A stretch of 64,000 bases of DNA, taken from positions 18,134,119 to 18,198,118 of the forward strand of contig CM026426.1 of assembly GCA_014871385.1 (NCBI GenBank). Reading direction: 5' to 3'. The first letter of the stretch is position 1; each line of letters starts with the position of its first letter. The position numbers and the translations under genes were made by a program. Below the pieces are notes generated by a model, which saw only the letters and a program-made list of their open reading frames with translations, ran no database searches and was not told the origin of the DNA. The stretch comes from Ceratodon purpureus (taxonomy: Eukaryota > Streptophyta > Bryopsida > Pseudoditrichales > Ditrichaceae). This document shows positions 35,220-45,859 of this stretch, piece by piece.

Positions 35220-38200
35220 AAAACGACTGTACAACAGAGTCACGATGTCACTACGGCTTCCATTCGGACAATTTAGGTCTCAGGGTTTAGGTCGTCTCTT
35301 TCGAGGTTTGAATTGCGTCTGTATGTGCTTCTTTGCCCGTTTTCCTAATATGGTTTTGCCTGATCTGTGTGCTTGCCGTGTGCAATGGAAGCTGTACCAG
35401 AGGTCGGCGTAGGAGGCGAGGAAAAGGTCCGTAGTCATGCTGATGGTGGTGTGGACTCAAGGAACGCCGATATACTGAGACAGCAATTGTCGAGTATTGA
35501 AGATCGGGTTCAGTGCCCCCCCCCCCCCCCCCCGGGAGTCTTTGGTCCCCGTGATTTGAAGTGGGAGCTGGAGTATCGCCCTCCCCGTGGAGAGCACAAG
35601 AAGAGCCATGTCGTTCAGCAGTGCTTCATCCCAACTTATAGAGTGGCTGACTTTGTCGATGGCATGCAATGCGGACGTGAAGGGGCGCAATGCAAGTTCA
35701 GGCCTAACAAGTAGAATAGACGACTTAATTTGTCGAAAGGTGGGCCTCGAGCTGCTCTTAATTTCATCAGGTATGAAACTTCTTCCCATTGTACGTTTAG
35801 TGTTCCTTTCTTACATCTGTAATCGCACCCATGAGACTGCCATGCCATTTCTTCGTTTAATGAAATGGTGTTTGAAATACTGGTTTCCCTGTGCTTTGGG
35901 TCCGCTGGAAGTCTCGCCCGTTTGAAATGTCCGCTTTTAGGGTTCACTGTCACGGGCTAGTGCCGATCACTTAATGCAGTCACGTACATTGTAGGATGTC
36001 ACCTCCATTACAATGACGGAAGAACAGAGTCACTACACAACAATTGGCCACTCATTCTCATATCGTGTTGTTATGGTAGATATAAATGCGAGTACGGGCC
36101 AAAAGATTACTCAGGAATTGTTAAGCCAATCACGGAGGAATTGCTGGCTAGGCCGAGAAAGAAGCTGCGAAAGCCCGATGTACCTGCTGAGGGGAATTTG
36201 GTTGCGCCCACTAGAAAAGCAAGAGCTAGGCGAACGAAGGCAGCCGAGGGAAGAAAGCCCCCTCGAAGATTTAAGTCAAAGACTCCAGCTGCCACTGGCG
36301 ATGCCATGGACTCGACGGTGGAAAATCCGGTTCAGTCACCGAAGAAACGGAGGGCGAGAAAGAAGAAAGTATGTACCGTTGAAGCTGCTGAGCCAGATGG
36401 AGGAAAGGTGGGATGCTGTGCTACCATGCTCCCGGACTTGAACGAGATCCCCATTCCATGCGAGCCTGATGTCCCACCTCCGAAAGTCGTTAAGAAACGG
36501 GGTCCTAGGAAGAAGAAATCCGACGCACAGGGAGAGCCCGGGGTCGCAGTCTCTACCAGTGTCACAGTAACTGGGGCTCAAGGTAAACCTACTAAAGGCC
36601 GGGTGTCGAGGAAAAAAAAAGATCCAGTCATTGAAAACGGTGACACTGACCATCACTGTTGTAGTTTAGGGTCACTGTCCTTGCAGTTGGAAAGCGATGC
36701 ACTGATGAATACAGGTGGAGGGCCTTCTCTTCGCGGATCCTCTACGGCCTTAGTGGACGATGTGGGCTCAATTGTTGACCCCCCCGAGTCAACTCCTCCG
36801 CCGAGATTGCAGGCTGCAACCACTAGAAAGTCCCGGAAAGTCACCCAGAAGAAGACGACAGTAAACGTAGCACTCGAGAATCAGACGCCCCGATTGCTGC
36901 CTGAGTGCTTCCTTACAAGTGACTCACAGACGTCAACGGCAACGGACATTGGTCTGATGCTTTCTGCGCTCTGTGACACTACTGGAGGACCGGGTTGTAC
37001 CGAACATTGTCAGGGAGAGGTAGTGGATCCCGATGAGGCACTCCCTTTCGAGCTGGGCATTAGAAAAGGTGACTGTACTGCAGGTGCACTACCGCGGAAA
37101 AAGGGTGTAAGGGACTCTAAAAAAAAATGGGGAGGGTCTATCAAGCGAGGCTGCCTGGCCCAGTTCACTGTAAAAAGTTTGTTGTACTTACCGCATGTCT
37201 CTGAAATCTGTATTATTCAGGAGAAACACGTGAACTCGGACGGCTTGGTAGTGCATGGAGGGATGAAGGTCGGGGATAGAAGTGCATTCTCTGCACATCT
37301 ATCACCGGAAATACGTGCATTCGTGGAGGACTGTCTCCGGAGAAAGGATACCGTGAGCCAGATAATGAGAAAGCACTTGGATATGTTAAAGAAGTATCAG
37401 GCAGAGGGCAGGGACATCACCACGGATTTGCTACTGTCTACGAAAGACATTCGAAACATCTCTGGGAAACTCGCACAGGAAACATATATGCTTCACAAGA
37501 ACGACGCACAGAGCGTCAGAATGTGGGTGCAGAGAAACCCGAAAAGGTGTTCCATTACACTGAGTCTAACTAACATAAACCCGTACCATTACCTGGTGAA
37601 TTAAACGGACAGAATATGCCATTTACCATAGGAATACAAACACCGTGGCAGAAGAAGATGATGCTCCAACATGGACACCGTGGAGGTATCTCCGTTGATG
37701 CCACATTCGGCACTAATGATAAAAAGGTACGCTCTTTTCACACCTCAATTAAGTGTTGTCCTGTTCCGAACCGGACACTGTCGTCGCTCCTATTAATACT
37801 GATTCAAGTGTCCTTCGAATATGTGACATTGTGACACTGTTAACTGTCCGTGCTTTATGAATCGGTGACACTGTCATGGAACTGTACTACGCTGACGGTG
37901 TATTCGTTTCTGTGATGTAGTTTCGGTTGTACACACTCATGGTCTTTGATGAGTGGCACAATGGTGTGCCGGTTGCTTTTATTCTCACGTCCAAGTGTGC
38001 GGAGTCAGACTTGAAGCCGTGGATGGTTTCTCTTAACGATAGGATGATAGCCGAGCAGCCAGACTGGAAACCCTCAGGATTCATAGTGGACTGTGCCCAG
38101 GGAGAGATTAATGCTATCAAGTGAGTACCACGTCTATAACCTACCCTGATATGTGCATAATTCTCGTTGAATTGACGTTCTCTTGTTTTCAGTGTCACAG

Positions 38201-39596
38201 TTCTGGTCCAGGAAAGTATGTAGGCCGTTTATACTCAACTCAGTCAATGGTAATGTAACAGCGACACTTGGCCCGAGACCGCCATTTTCTTGTGCCTCTG
38301 GCATGTGCGTCGAGCGTGGCAGAAGAATGCTTGCTACAAGATTGCAGATTTGCCCCGTAGAGCCGCTATCTTGAAGGAATTGGGGATGATGATGTACGAT
38401 CGCACTTCTCCCCGAGGAGAAGACAGCAAGTCCTAGGCAGAGTTGAAGATCGAGGAATTAGAGAAGAAATTCCCACAAGAATCCGAGTTCTGGGAATACA
38501 TGAAGACTTAATGGCTTGATAAAGTACATGTAGCACGACGTGGTATCCGTATTCCTCCGGAAGGCTCTCAATTCTCACTAAATACCCTCCAAAGTAAACC
38601 ACTCCGTGTTCATTCCCACGAAGACCTATAGTTTTCCTCCTTTTAGATCCTAACGGAAATCACCATCCAGATCCAACCGTATTCCGTCTTTCGACCGGTT
38701 GGCCGAATCCGGTAGTTTTTCCCTCGTTCCTATTTTCCGGTTTTTTTAGACTAGTGGCCGGTTCCCACTGATCCGTCTATCCTTTCAAGTGGCTGGATTT
38801 TCCACCGTCCCGTGACTTAAAGTGGCTGGACACCCCACTGTTCCTATCTACCACCCGAGAAGTGGAGTAATAATCCTTCCGTATGGCTAGGTACCGGTCC
38901 GGATAGCTACTCAGTGCCGGCTATGGATACGGAACTCATACTACAATGACATCACCTTATGGCTGTACGGCATTCTAACTATATCATCTCTCTTCCGGAT
39001 TGGTTCGCAGTAGGACATCCGGCTTTTATCCCATCTACAGGAAGCGACCGGTCCGTTTCCGGATCCCGGTGTACACACGGCCCTCCGTGTCCTTAAGACT
39101 ACCAGCCCTGCTGCAGTACGTCTCTCCTTCCCTCCGGACTCCTTCCGGTACTGGGAACCGTCAACACTCGACGCTTGACACCCCCCCCCCCCCCCCAAGT
39201 CTCTCCGGGCGCTCTCCAGACTATCCCACTGTTCAACACTCCTCCGGAACCCTACTGAAGACAATAGTACCAACAAACCAGAAGGTAACGGACTTGTCAG
39301 CAACCGGTTGACACAATAATTCTAAAAGTATATTCTCAATTGCAACAACAAAACGGCGTACAAAACAAGGCCCCGGCCTTGGAAAAACGTCCTGCTTAAA
39401 TACTAACACTTATCGATCCTAAAGCGACCAAGTGGCCCACTGAGATCCGGAAATTCCGGATCTTGGATCCGGGAATCCCGGACCGGTGGCCGCCTTCTAT
39501 TCCTAGTTACTGCCGCTATCTATCCGGATGGGCAGCCGGGTGCACTTGAGCCCCATCGTTAGTCGCTACCCTTTTATCCGGTCCTTATCCTAACTT

Positions 39597-41468
39597 CTAC
39601 TCCTTGTGCTTATCGAACCGGGGACTGTGCCGGGTTCCATCCATCTGTTCCTTCTTCTGTACCTTCTTCAGCCTCTTCAGCGAGGGGCCTTCTTCCGGAG
39701 CATCAGCTGCCGACGGGTCGCTGGCCTTCCGGGATCGTCCTGCTTGAACCGCCGGGGATGGAGATCGTGCCGCCACCGGAACTGCGCTCAGATCCACTTG
39801 GAGATTTTCTGGGGATCCCTGTACCGGCATAAAGTCTTCCGGTGGTGGGCCTTGGGCCGGTTCCAAAGGGATGCTTCCGGGGTTAACAGTCTCGATTACC
39901 GCCAAATTGGGCAGAGTGTGCAAACTGCTCAAGGTATCCGGAATAGGATCCTCCAGCAACTGTCCTATATCCTGTTGGACTGACCGGATGGTCGACCGTA
40001 CCGTCGAGGCTGGAGGTGGCACCGGCGCCGGTTCCCTGGGTGGGGCCGGTAGTCTGGGCTCCTCCCGATCTGCCGGTGGCTCTGGTGGTCCTGACGGACC
40101 GGCCTTTGCGGCACTGATGATCTCCACCATGTTCTTCATCTGCACCCAAGTGTCCCTCATCACCTGCGTCCGGTCGTGCATGAACTTCACAATCTTCGTT
40201 ACAGTCGAATCCCGCTGACGGGTCAAGAAGGCTTGGTAAACGGCGCACTGATTGGCAACATCCACCGGAAGGCCTAAAGTGGCCTTGATCTCGACGACCG
40301 ACTGGATGGCTTCGGCTGCCCGGTCACGGGCGTCACTGTAATCCTTCTGGGCATCACGCACCTCCTGCTCGAGCTTGTGAATCCTCTCCCGGTACTGCTC
40401 TAGCCGGTCCATGTGCTTGGTCTGGAGACTGGCCAAGTCCCGGTGTTTGCGAAGAATATTCAGGCACTCCTCCAACCGGTCCGAACCCGTAAGGGCAATT
40501 ACCTCCTTAGCCAACCGGTCCTCCGTCTGCCTAGTCGACTGTAGGAACCGAGCATACGTCGACACCTGCTCCGAAAGGTTAACTAAGTCCTGGCACGGGT
40601 CCCCGGTGTGCTCCGGTGGTCCGGTGGGTTTTTGGACTTCCGTGTTCAAGGTTCGCTTGGTCGGGGTGGGAGTCCGAGGTGATCCGGACGGCTGTCCCTT
40701 CTCCGGGCTAGGACGGGGTCTCTTAGCCGGCGTCGGGGAGACCTCGATAACATCATCATCATCGGTCTGATCGGACACTTCTTCCGGTTCGGCGTACTGC
40801 TGCAGGCTCTTGATTTCATCGTACTCCCGGATCTCCTTAGGGCTCAACAGCCCCCGGTGACGGTAGAGGTGAATGAGGAAGGACGGAAGGCAGGTGGTCT
40901 GTTTCTTGGTCTTCCGGAGATTGGCTACCTGCCGGTCAACTATCGTCTTTATCATGAGGCCCCAATCTACCGAGAACTCACCGATCATGGCCCCAATGAA
41001 AACGGACGCCCACTTGATGGTTATCCGTTTGGGCTTTTCCGGATGGAAAATAGGGTTCATAAACCCTACGACCCTCCGGGCCTCCGGATCCGTGATGTCA
41101 TCCAGCTCCCATCCTTCTCTCCGGTCTCCGGGCCCCTTGATATACCCCCACACAAACTCCCGGGTCTCCGGCGCTGAGATCTCTCCAGCGTTCTTGAAAC
41201 CATACGTCTCCCTCCAGAGTTGTGCCGTCCACTGCTCCGGTTCTCCCCGGATGGTTCCTCGATTTTCGGGATTCTTGACGAGGATCTCATGAGCCGGAAG
41301 GGAATGTTTCCAACCCCATGCCTTGTCCAGTAGGAGCTCACAGCCCATGGCTTCTAAAGCGGTCCGGAGGAGCTCCTTCTCGTCGTCGTCTACCGGCATC
41401 AACGGCATGACCCGTTGTACCCTGAACAACTGTCCTTCCTCCGCCGGTTCCTTCCCCTTTCTACCCAT
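39597..41468 (-). CDS. Gag-like coiled-coil protein, 623 aa, intact
   Basis: The longest undamaged ORF of the window, starting MGRKGKEPAEEGQLFRVQ. Residues about 1-210 form a globular region (REFVWGYIKGPGDRREGW, GFMNPIFHPEKPKRITIKWAS, VDWGLMIKTIVDRQVANLRK, CLPSFLIHLYRHRGLL) that resembles the globular domain of proteins annotated as putative plant transposon/retroelement gag-like proteins; this is by impression only. A D-rich, then Pro/Ser-rich linker follows (about 230-300), a coiled coil with many Glu/Arg/Gln at about 305-410, and a Pro-rich tail with a basic end (KRLKKVQKKEQ). There is no CCHC knuckle, protease or polymerase. The intact frame suggests a recent insertion. The function is probably particle or nucleic-acid binding, but this is unproven. 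Confidence 0.7.
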   Translation of the reverse strand: MGRKGKEPAEEGQLFRVQRVMPLMPVDDDEKELLRTALEAMGCELLLDKAWGWKHSLPAHEILVKNPENRGTIRGEPEQWTAQLWRETYGFKNAGEISAPETREFVWGYIKGPGDRREGWELDDITDPEARRVVGFMNPIFHPEKPKRITIKWASVFIGAMIGEFSVDWGLMIKTIVDRQVANLRKTKKQTTCLPSFLIHLYRHRGLLSPKEIREYDEIKSLQQYAEPEEVSDQTDDDDVIEVSPTPAKRPRPSPEKGQPSGSPRTPTPTKRTLNTEVQKPTGPPEHTGDPCQDLVNLSEQVSTYARFLQSTRQTEDRLAKEVIALTGSDRLEECLNILRKHRDLASLQTKHMDRLEQYRERIHKLEQEVRDAQKDYSDARDRAAEAIQSVVEIKATLGLPVDVANQCAVYQAFLTRQRDSTVTKIVKFMHDRTQVMRDTWVQMKNMVEIISAAKAGPSGPPEPPADREEPRLPAPPREPAPVPPPASTVRSTIRSVQQDIGQLLEDPIPDTLSSLHTLPNLAVIETVNPGSIPLEPAQGPPPEDFMPVQGSPENLQVDLSAVPVAARSPSPAVQAGRSRKASDPSAADAPEEGPSLKRLKKVQKKEQMDGTRHSPRFDKHKE

Positions 41469-41667
41469 TCTGCTAAGTCTTCCTCACCGTCACTCCGGTA
41501 ACACCTGCACGCACGATCCTCACCACAATCCCTCACCTAACGGAAACACTTCCGTCTCACCGTCTCTCTCCTACCGTCCAACCCTAACTGCGCCCTTCGC
41601 CGTGGAACCCAAGGACCCAGCGCGCCACAAAATGACAAAAGAAAGGAGGAGCACGGCTGCTCTTCCT

Positions 41668-41678
41668 CCTTTTATACA
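41668..41678 (-). promoter_or_regulatory. TATA box of the gag-like gene
   Basis: TGTATAAAAGG on the minus strand, about 200 bases upstream of the ATG at 41468. Further upstream are a repeated GGTGGTTACCCTTAAGT (41804 and 41825 regions) and several GGTCGYAGC words (41720-41775), which could be upstream control elements. Confidence 0.6.
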
Positions 41679-43083
41679 TGCCTTCACGCCCACCCGTTCG
41701 TAGCTCATCATGACGGACGGTCGTAGCCTTTCATCATTGGACGGTCGCAACCGGCGGCGCTTTAATGGTCGCAGCCATTCTTCCCGCGTGCATCGTACCT
41801 TTCGGTGGTTACCCTTAAGTCTGCGGTGGTTACCCTTAAGTTCTGTCACACGGACGGTGCTTCCTCTCCTTCACCACAGACGACCGGATCTCACCCGGCT
41901 GACCTTCCGGTTCTCTCTATTTTATTCGGCCAACCGTCTTAACCGGTTGTTTCACTTATCTAAGTAGTACTTCCGTATTCCTAACACAAAATTTTTAAAT
42001 TTCTATCATTTTCCTACCGGAATTAGTATTCCGGTGTGTCAACCGTGGAAACTACTTTCTACAGTACACATGTGGGTAGTGGGTTATAGGAACTTATCCT
42101 ATTGCGGACAGGACACAAACGCGGCCATAGAAGGGTACCATGGTTTCACCAAATCAATTTTACGATCCGAGAGAAGGAGGATGACAGGTCGAAGGGTGGA
42201 CTGGTGTATCACTGCATTAACAGAAGACGTCGTTGATCACTACTGGTACAAGGATTTGCGGAAAGAGAAAGGATTTATTGACAACAAGAAATGTCAAGAT
42301 ACAGTGGTTGACTCTATTCTGAAGGCCCGGGCCATTCCGGATGATGACGTGACATTACCACTCCATGAAGGTGACACTGCATTAGTCACGTCCACCGAGC
42401 ACAGGCATCTGCGATACACTGTGCATAATCCTGGATCTGAGTGGGGGATGTGCACTTGTGTTTGGGCGCAGCGTAGCAACATGTGTAAACACCATGTCAA
42501 GGTTGTAATCATGATGCACCCAGAGATTGCAGAAGGTACCATAGCCCGTTTTTGCGGACGGTTAGCTGGTAACATCAACGGAGGACTACGTCAACTTCTC
42601 ACTCCCCAACGTGTGCAGCCACCACCAACAGTTCAGATTGAGACACCTTACTCAGCTGCGTGCCCGTTACCTCTGAAACCAGTGTCACAGAACTTAGAAG
42701 AGGTTCTCAGTCAACAGGTCATACAGCTCGGGGAAGAGGTGAAAGGTGACACCGTCCTGATGGAGCATCTTGTGGCTGAGCTCAATCAGACACTCGGAAA
42801 AATTAGAAGAATGAAGGCGGAAATAAAAGTGGTGCCTTGCATCCTATGGAAGGGGCGCCCGTGTTTACTCTCGCAGATGACGCTCAGGGTTTTAAATTGG
42901 CCAGGAGGAGAGACTTCCTTGAGAAACCGAAGTCGCATGTCGTCAGACGTCTTTAGGGTGAATATATGTCTTCATCAATATATTACGGGCAGTACTAAAA
43001 GCTTCACGGGTAAGCTACCTTTAGGGTTCTATATAATAAGAAATGCGAGAAGTGATTCTTTCACTTCGAATGAGGGAACATAG

Positions 43084-45859
43084 TGTTTTCTTCACAGCGC
43101 CCACAGTCGCTTCAGTCATCCGAGGTCGTAACGGAATCATGCGTCGATTCGATTTTGTACTTGTTATCGAGATTTCTGAGGAGGTCCTATGGTTATTGTT
43201 GTCGTGCTGTTTTCTTTGAGCGGAGTTTTTGATTTTCAGAGGACCTGAGAGATGGGTTTTCTTCACGCGTTCCCCGGCGGCGGACAGAGTGCCATCGAAG
43301 AGTACTGGGAGTAGGGCGCTCCGGAATGTGGGTGAGCGCGCGAGGACTCGAGGTTCGAGACGTCTCCACGGAAAACCACCGACGTCTCCATCCCACGAGA
43401 AGGTCCACTATGCTTGTCAATGCACCAGTGTTGCTGAAGAAGTAGGGGGGGACGTTGGTGGTGGTGCCAAAGGTGAACTGAACTGGGTTCTAGAGCAATT
43501 CTACGGGGGGCTATGCGAGGAGGAACTCCACAACATGAGCGCATTTAGTTCGTAGAAACGGGAATCCGTGAAGACAGGTTATGTTAGGCAGCGCAGAGGT
43601 GCTCTGTTGTAGGGTACGTGACACTGAAACGTCTACCGACCTTTCCCACTTTAAGATATAGCCGGTAGGACAAACTGTGCTTCTTCTGCTTAGGCGTTTG
43701 GAAATATTTCCACGCATATATTGGAGGCTCGCTTTGAATAAATTTGTAACACTGCCATTTCCGTAGATGTCGGATTTCATTGTCTACCGCATTTGAGAAA
43801 TTCTTCCTCCTCCCCACTTAATTTGCACAGGCCTCTCCTTGTTCACGCCTTGTTCAACACCTATCTTTATGTAAACGGTATCTGAAACCTCATGGGCCAC
43901 GACTCACTGTCCAGGGAGTCAGTGCCACGGAATGCGTACAGAAGGTAGACGGAATGTTTCTAAACTGTGGATGATGTGAACCGTTTAACAATGGACTCTA
44001 CGAATCTTACCGGATAAAAGATATCGTTGTACCATATTCTACCGTACAGAACTTTTGTTCATTGATAGTAATTAAAGAATAGAAGACTAATCAATATAAA
44101 TTTGTAGCATGTAGAGAACATAAAGATAAAAATGCCCCTTCACAAAAAAAACTTAATGGAATCCTAAAAAAATGGGTGTGTTCGAATGTATACGTATTTC
44201 TTATAATGTGGCAAAATATTTCAAGCAGACTACCCGTTCTAGAGAAGGAAATAACTAATATTTTGATAATTTTAAGAAAGGTTAGTGACCTAACTTCTAT
44301 GTATTAAAGTTTTAAAATTTGTGAAACGATAATATGGGAATACACTTCATTTGTTGATCTATAAAGGTAAGACGAATTTTGATGGAAATTAAAATGGTCT
44401 TCTAAAGAATAGAAGACTAAGTAATGTCAATTCGTGGCGTGTATTCCAAAAAAAAATAGATTGCACATTTTTCAAGAATAAAAACTAGTTCCTATAATAA
44501 TTGGGTGTTAAGGATTGTAAATTTTGTTATGCTTGTAGGGAAATATTTCAACCACTCTACCCTTCCTAGAGAAGGAAAGAACTAATTCTCTGATAATTTT
44601 TAGAAAAATTAGTGACCTAAGTATTAAAGTTATAATTTTTGTGCAATGATAATCGGGGAATTGACTTCATGATGTTCATCTATAAAGGTATGACGAATTT
44701 TGATAGAAATTAAAATGGACTTACGATTGAGATACAACAATGCGCGATAATACTATCGGATAAAGTTATATTCGATAGATTGATAAATGGAATTTTAATA
44801 AGATGACCTCTTCCACAACTCGAACAATATAAACATTAAGTCTAGAGAACATTCATATGTAATGGGGGGTAAAGAATTGGAAATTTAGAAATCCACTAGC
44901 GATCTAGAAAAAGGGAAGTAAGTACAAGGGTATTCAAATGAAGAGAAAAATATACTCAAAATATACACAATCGAAGATTACAATTTATATGAATACAAAT
45001 AATATACTATAAGAAGGGGGGGGGTGTTCTTATTGTTGGGAAGGATTGGGGTTTAAGTAATATGATAAAGGTTCTTCATATTTTATTGAAGTGGAGAGTG
45101 GACCATAAATTTTCAGATGTATACATATGAACGGTAATGTAAACGGTGTTAGATAACAGGAAGAGAAGAGAAGGTTTTCCAAAAAAATTAATGGTAAACT
45201 TCAGTGATGCATATTCGGATAAACTCTCGGCAGTAGTTCTTAGTGAACGAAAAGAATGATCAGCCCGGTAAGTGAGGTGCAGCAAAAGTGAAAGGACGCA
45301 CAAATACTTTTATTTTTTGAAAAACAATCCACGGGGGGAAGGTGGAGAAGAAATAGAATGTTACTACATATTCCAAGAGAAGAAGACAGTGCTAAAGAAT
45401 TTGCGGAGATGTGTGGAGAGTAAGTCAGAATGGTAGTGTAACAGACGATGGTCTCCTCGTACCCTTAAAATAATTATGACCGTGATACATAGTGTCACAC
45501 AAGTGTCCTCATAACACAGTACCATATGAGAAGGGAAGCTTTTCTGTGACACTACGAAATAATCTTGCTCGGAACATTTTCGGTAAGCATTAGAAAATGA
45601 CATATACAGTATCAATATTAGATCGGTATAAGCCTCATAAAACGAGTCTTCGTTATCGTTCCACTGCATACCGAAAGTCCCAGGTCGAAGTATGCAGTAC
45701 CCGTGACACTACGGGATGGGTGACTCCCTGAGGTAATGACTATGTGACACTGTGAAGTCTGGAACACTACTACTCTGGTCTTAACCTTCATCTGTACTGA
45801 ACTTCCAATAAAGTTTGCTCTGAAATGATTTGAGCGCAGTTGTCGACTGTACTTCATCG
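43084..45859. repeat. AT-rich spacer of MULE B with a 325-bp tandem duplication
   Basis: AAAGAATAGAAGACTAA begins at 44074 and again at 44404. Both units continue in parallel through AGAGAAGGAA, TTAGTGACCTAA, ATCTATAAAGGTA and GACGAATTTTGAT to ATTAAAATGG (44397 and 44718), with many substitutions. Small ORFs at 43229-43555 (+) and 43584-43817 (-) have no recognised product. The region separates the convergent transposase and protease genes, as the A-rich spacer does in element A. Confidence 0.55.

Larger units (their letters stand above)
38529..42063 (-). mobile_element. 3,535-bp insertion in MULE B, TG...CA ends, 5-bp duplication
   Basis: It starts TGTAGCACGACG and ends ACTTTCTACA; GTACA flanks it on both sides (38524-38528, 42064-42068). 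TG...CA ends and a 5-bp duplication are typical of LTR retroelements, but I could not find direct LTRs: the two ends share only TGTAG in inverted form. It carries one long minus-strand ORF (39597-41468) with a TATA box upstream. CCGG occurs about 84 times. Other content includes a C-run at 39181-39196. It could be a non-autonomous retroelement or a type I cannot name. Confidence 0.85.
35385..43083 (+). pseudogene. MULE transposase, copy B, interrupted and frameshifted
   Basis: Exon 1 35385-35770 (homologous to the end of copy A exon 1, with a TAG at 35712-35714), exon 2 about 36013-37726, exon 3 37921-38120, exon 4 38193-38528 resuming at 42069 after the insertion. The DDE blocks are SVDATFGTND (first Asp), FIVDCAQGE (second Asp), LCLWHVRRAW and AAIEGYH (Glu), followed by the SWIM finger CTCVW...NMCKHH near 42450-42500. 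The N-terminal half of exon 2 carries four or five basic repeats of the type K-K-R-x-x-R-K-K-K, absent from copy A. Damage: frameshift near 37535, stops in exon 4 (around 38221, 38251, 38433, 38508) and a frameshift near 42830. Joining across the insertion restores the frame exactly. Dead gene of a clear family. Confidence 0.88.

Noticed and set aside
39606-41292. Plus-strand ORFs across the gag-like gene
   Set aside because: Shadows of the intact 623-aa minus-strand frame.
38529-42063. Classical LTR retrotransposon
   Set aside because: Direct LTRs, primer-binding site and pol genes were not found; only TG...CA ends and the 5-bp duplication support it.
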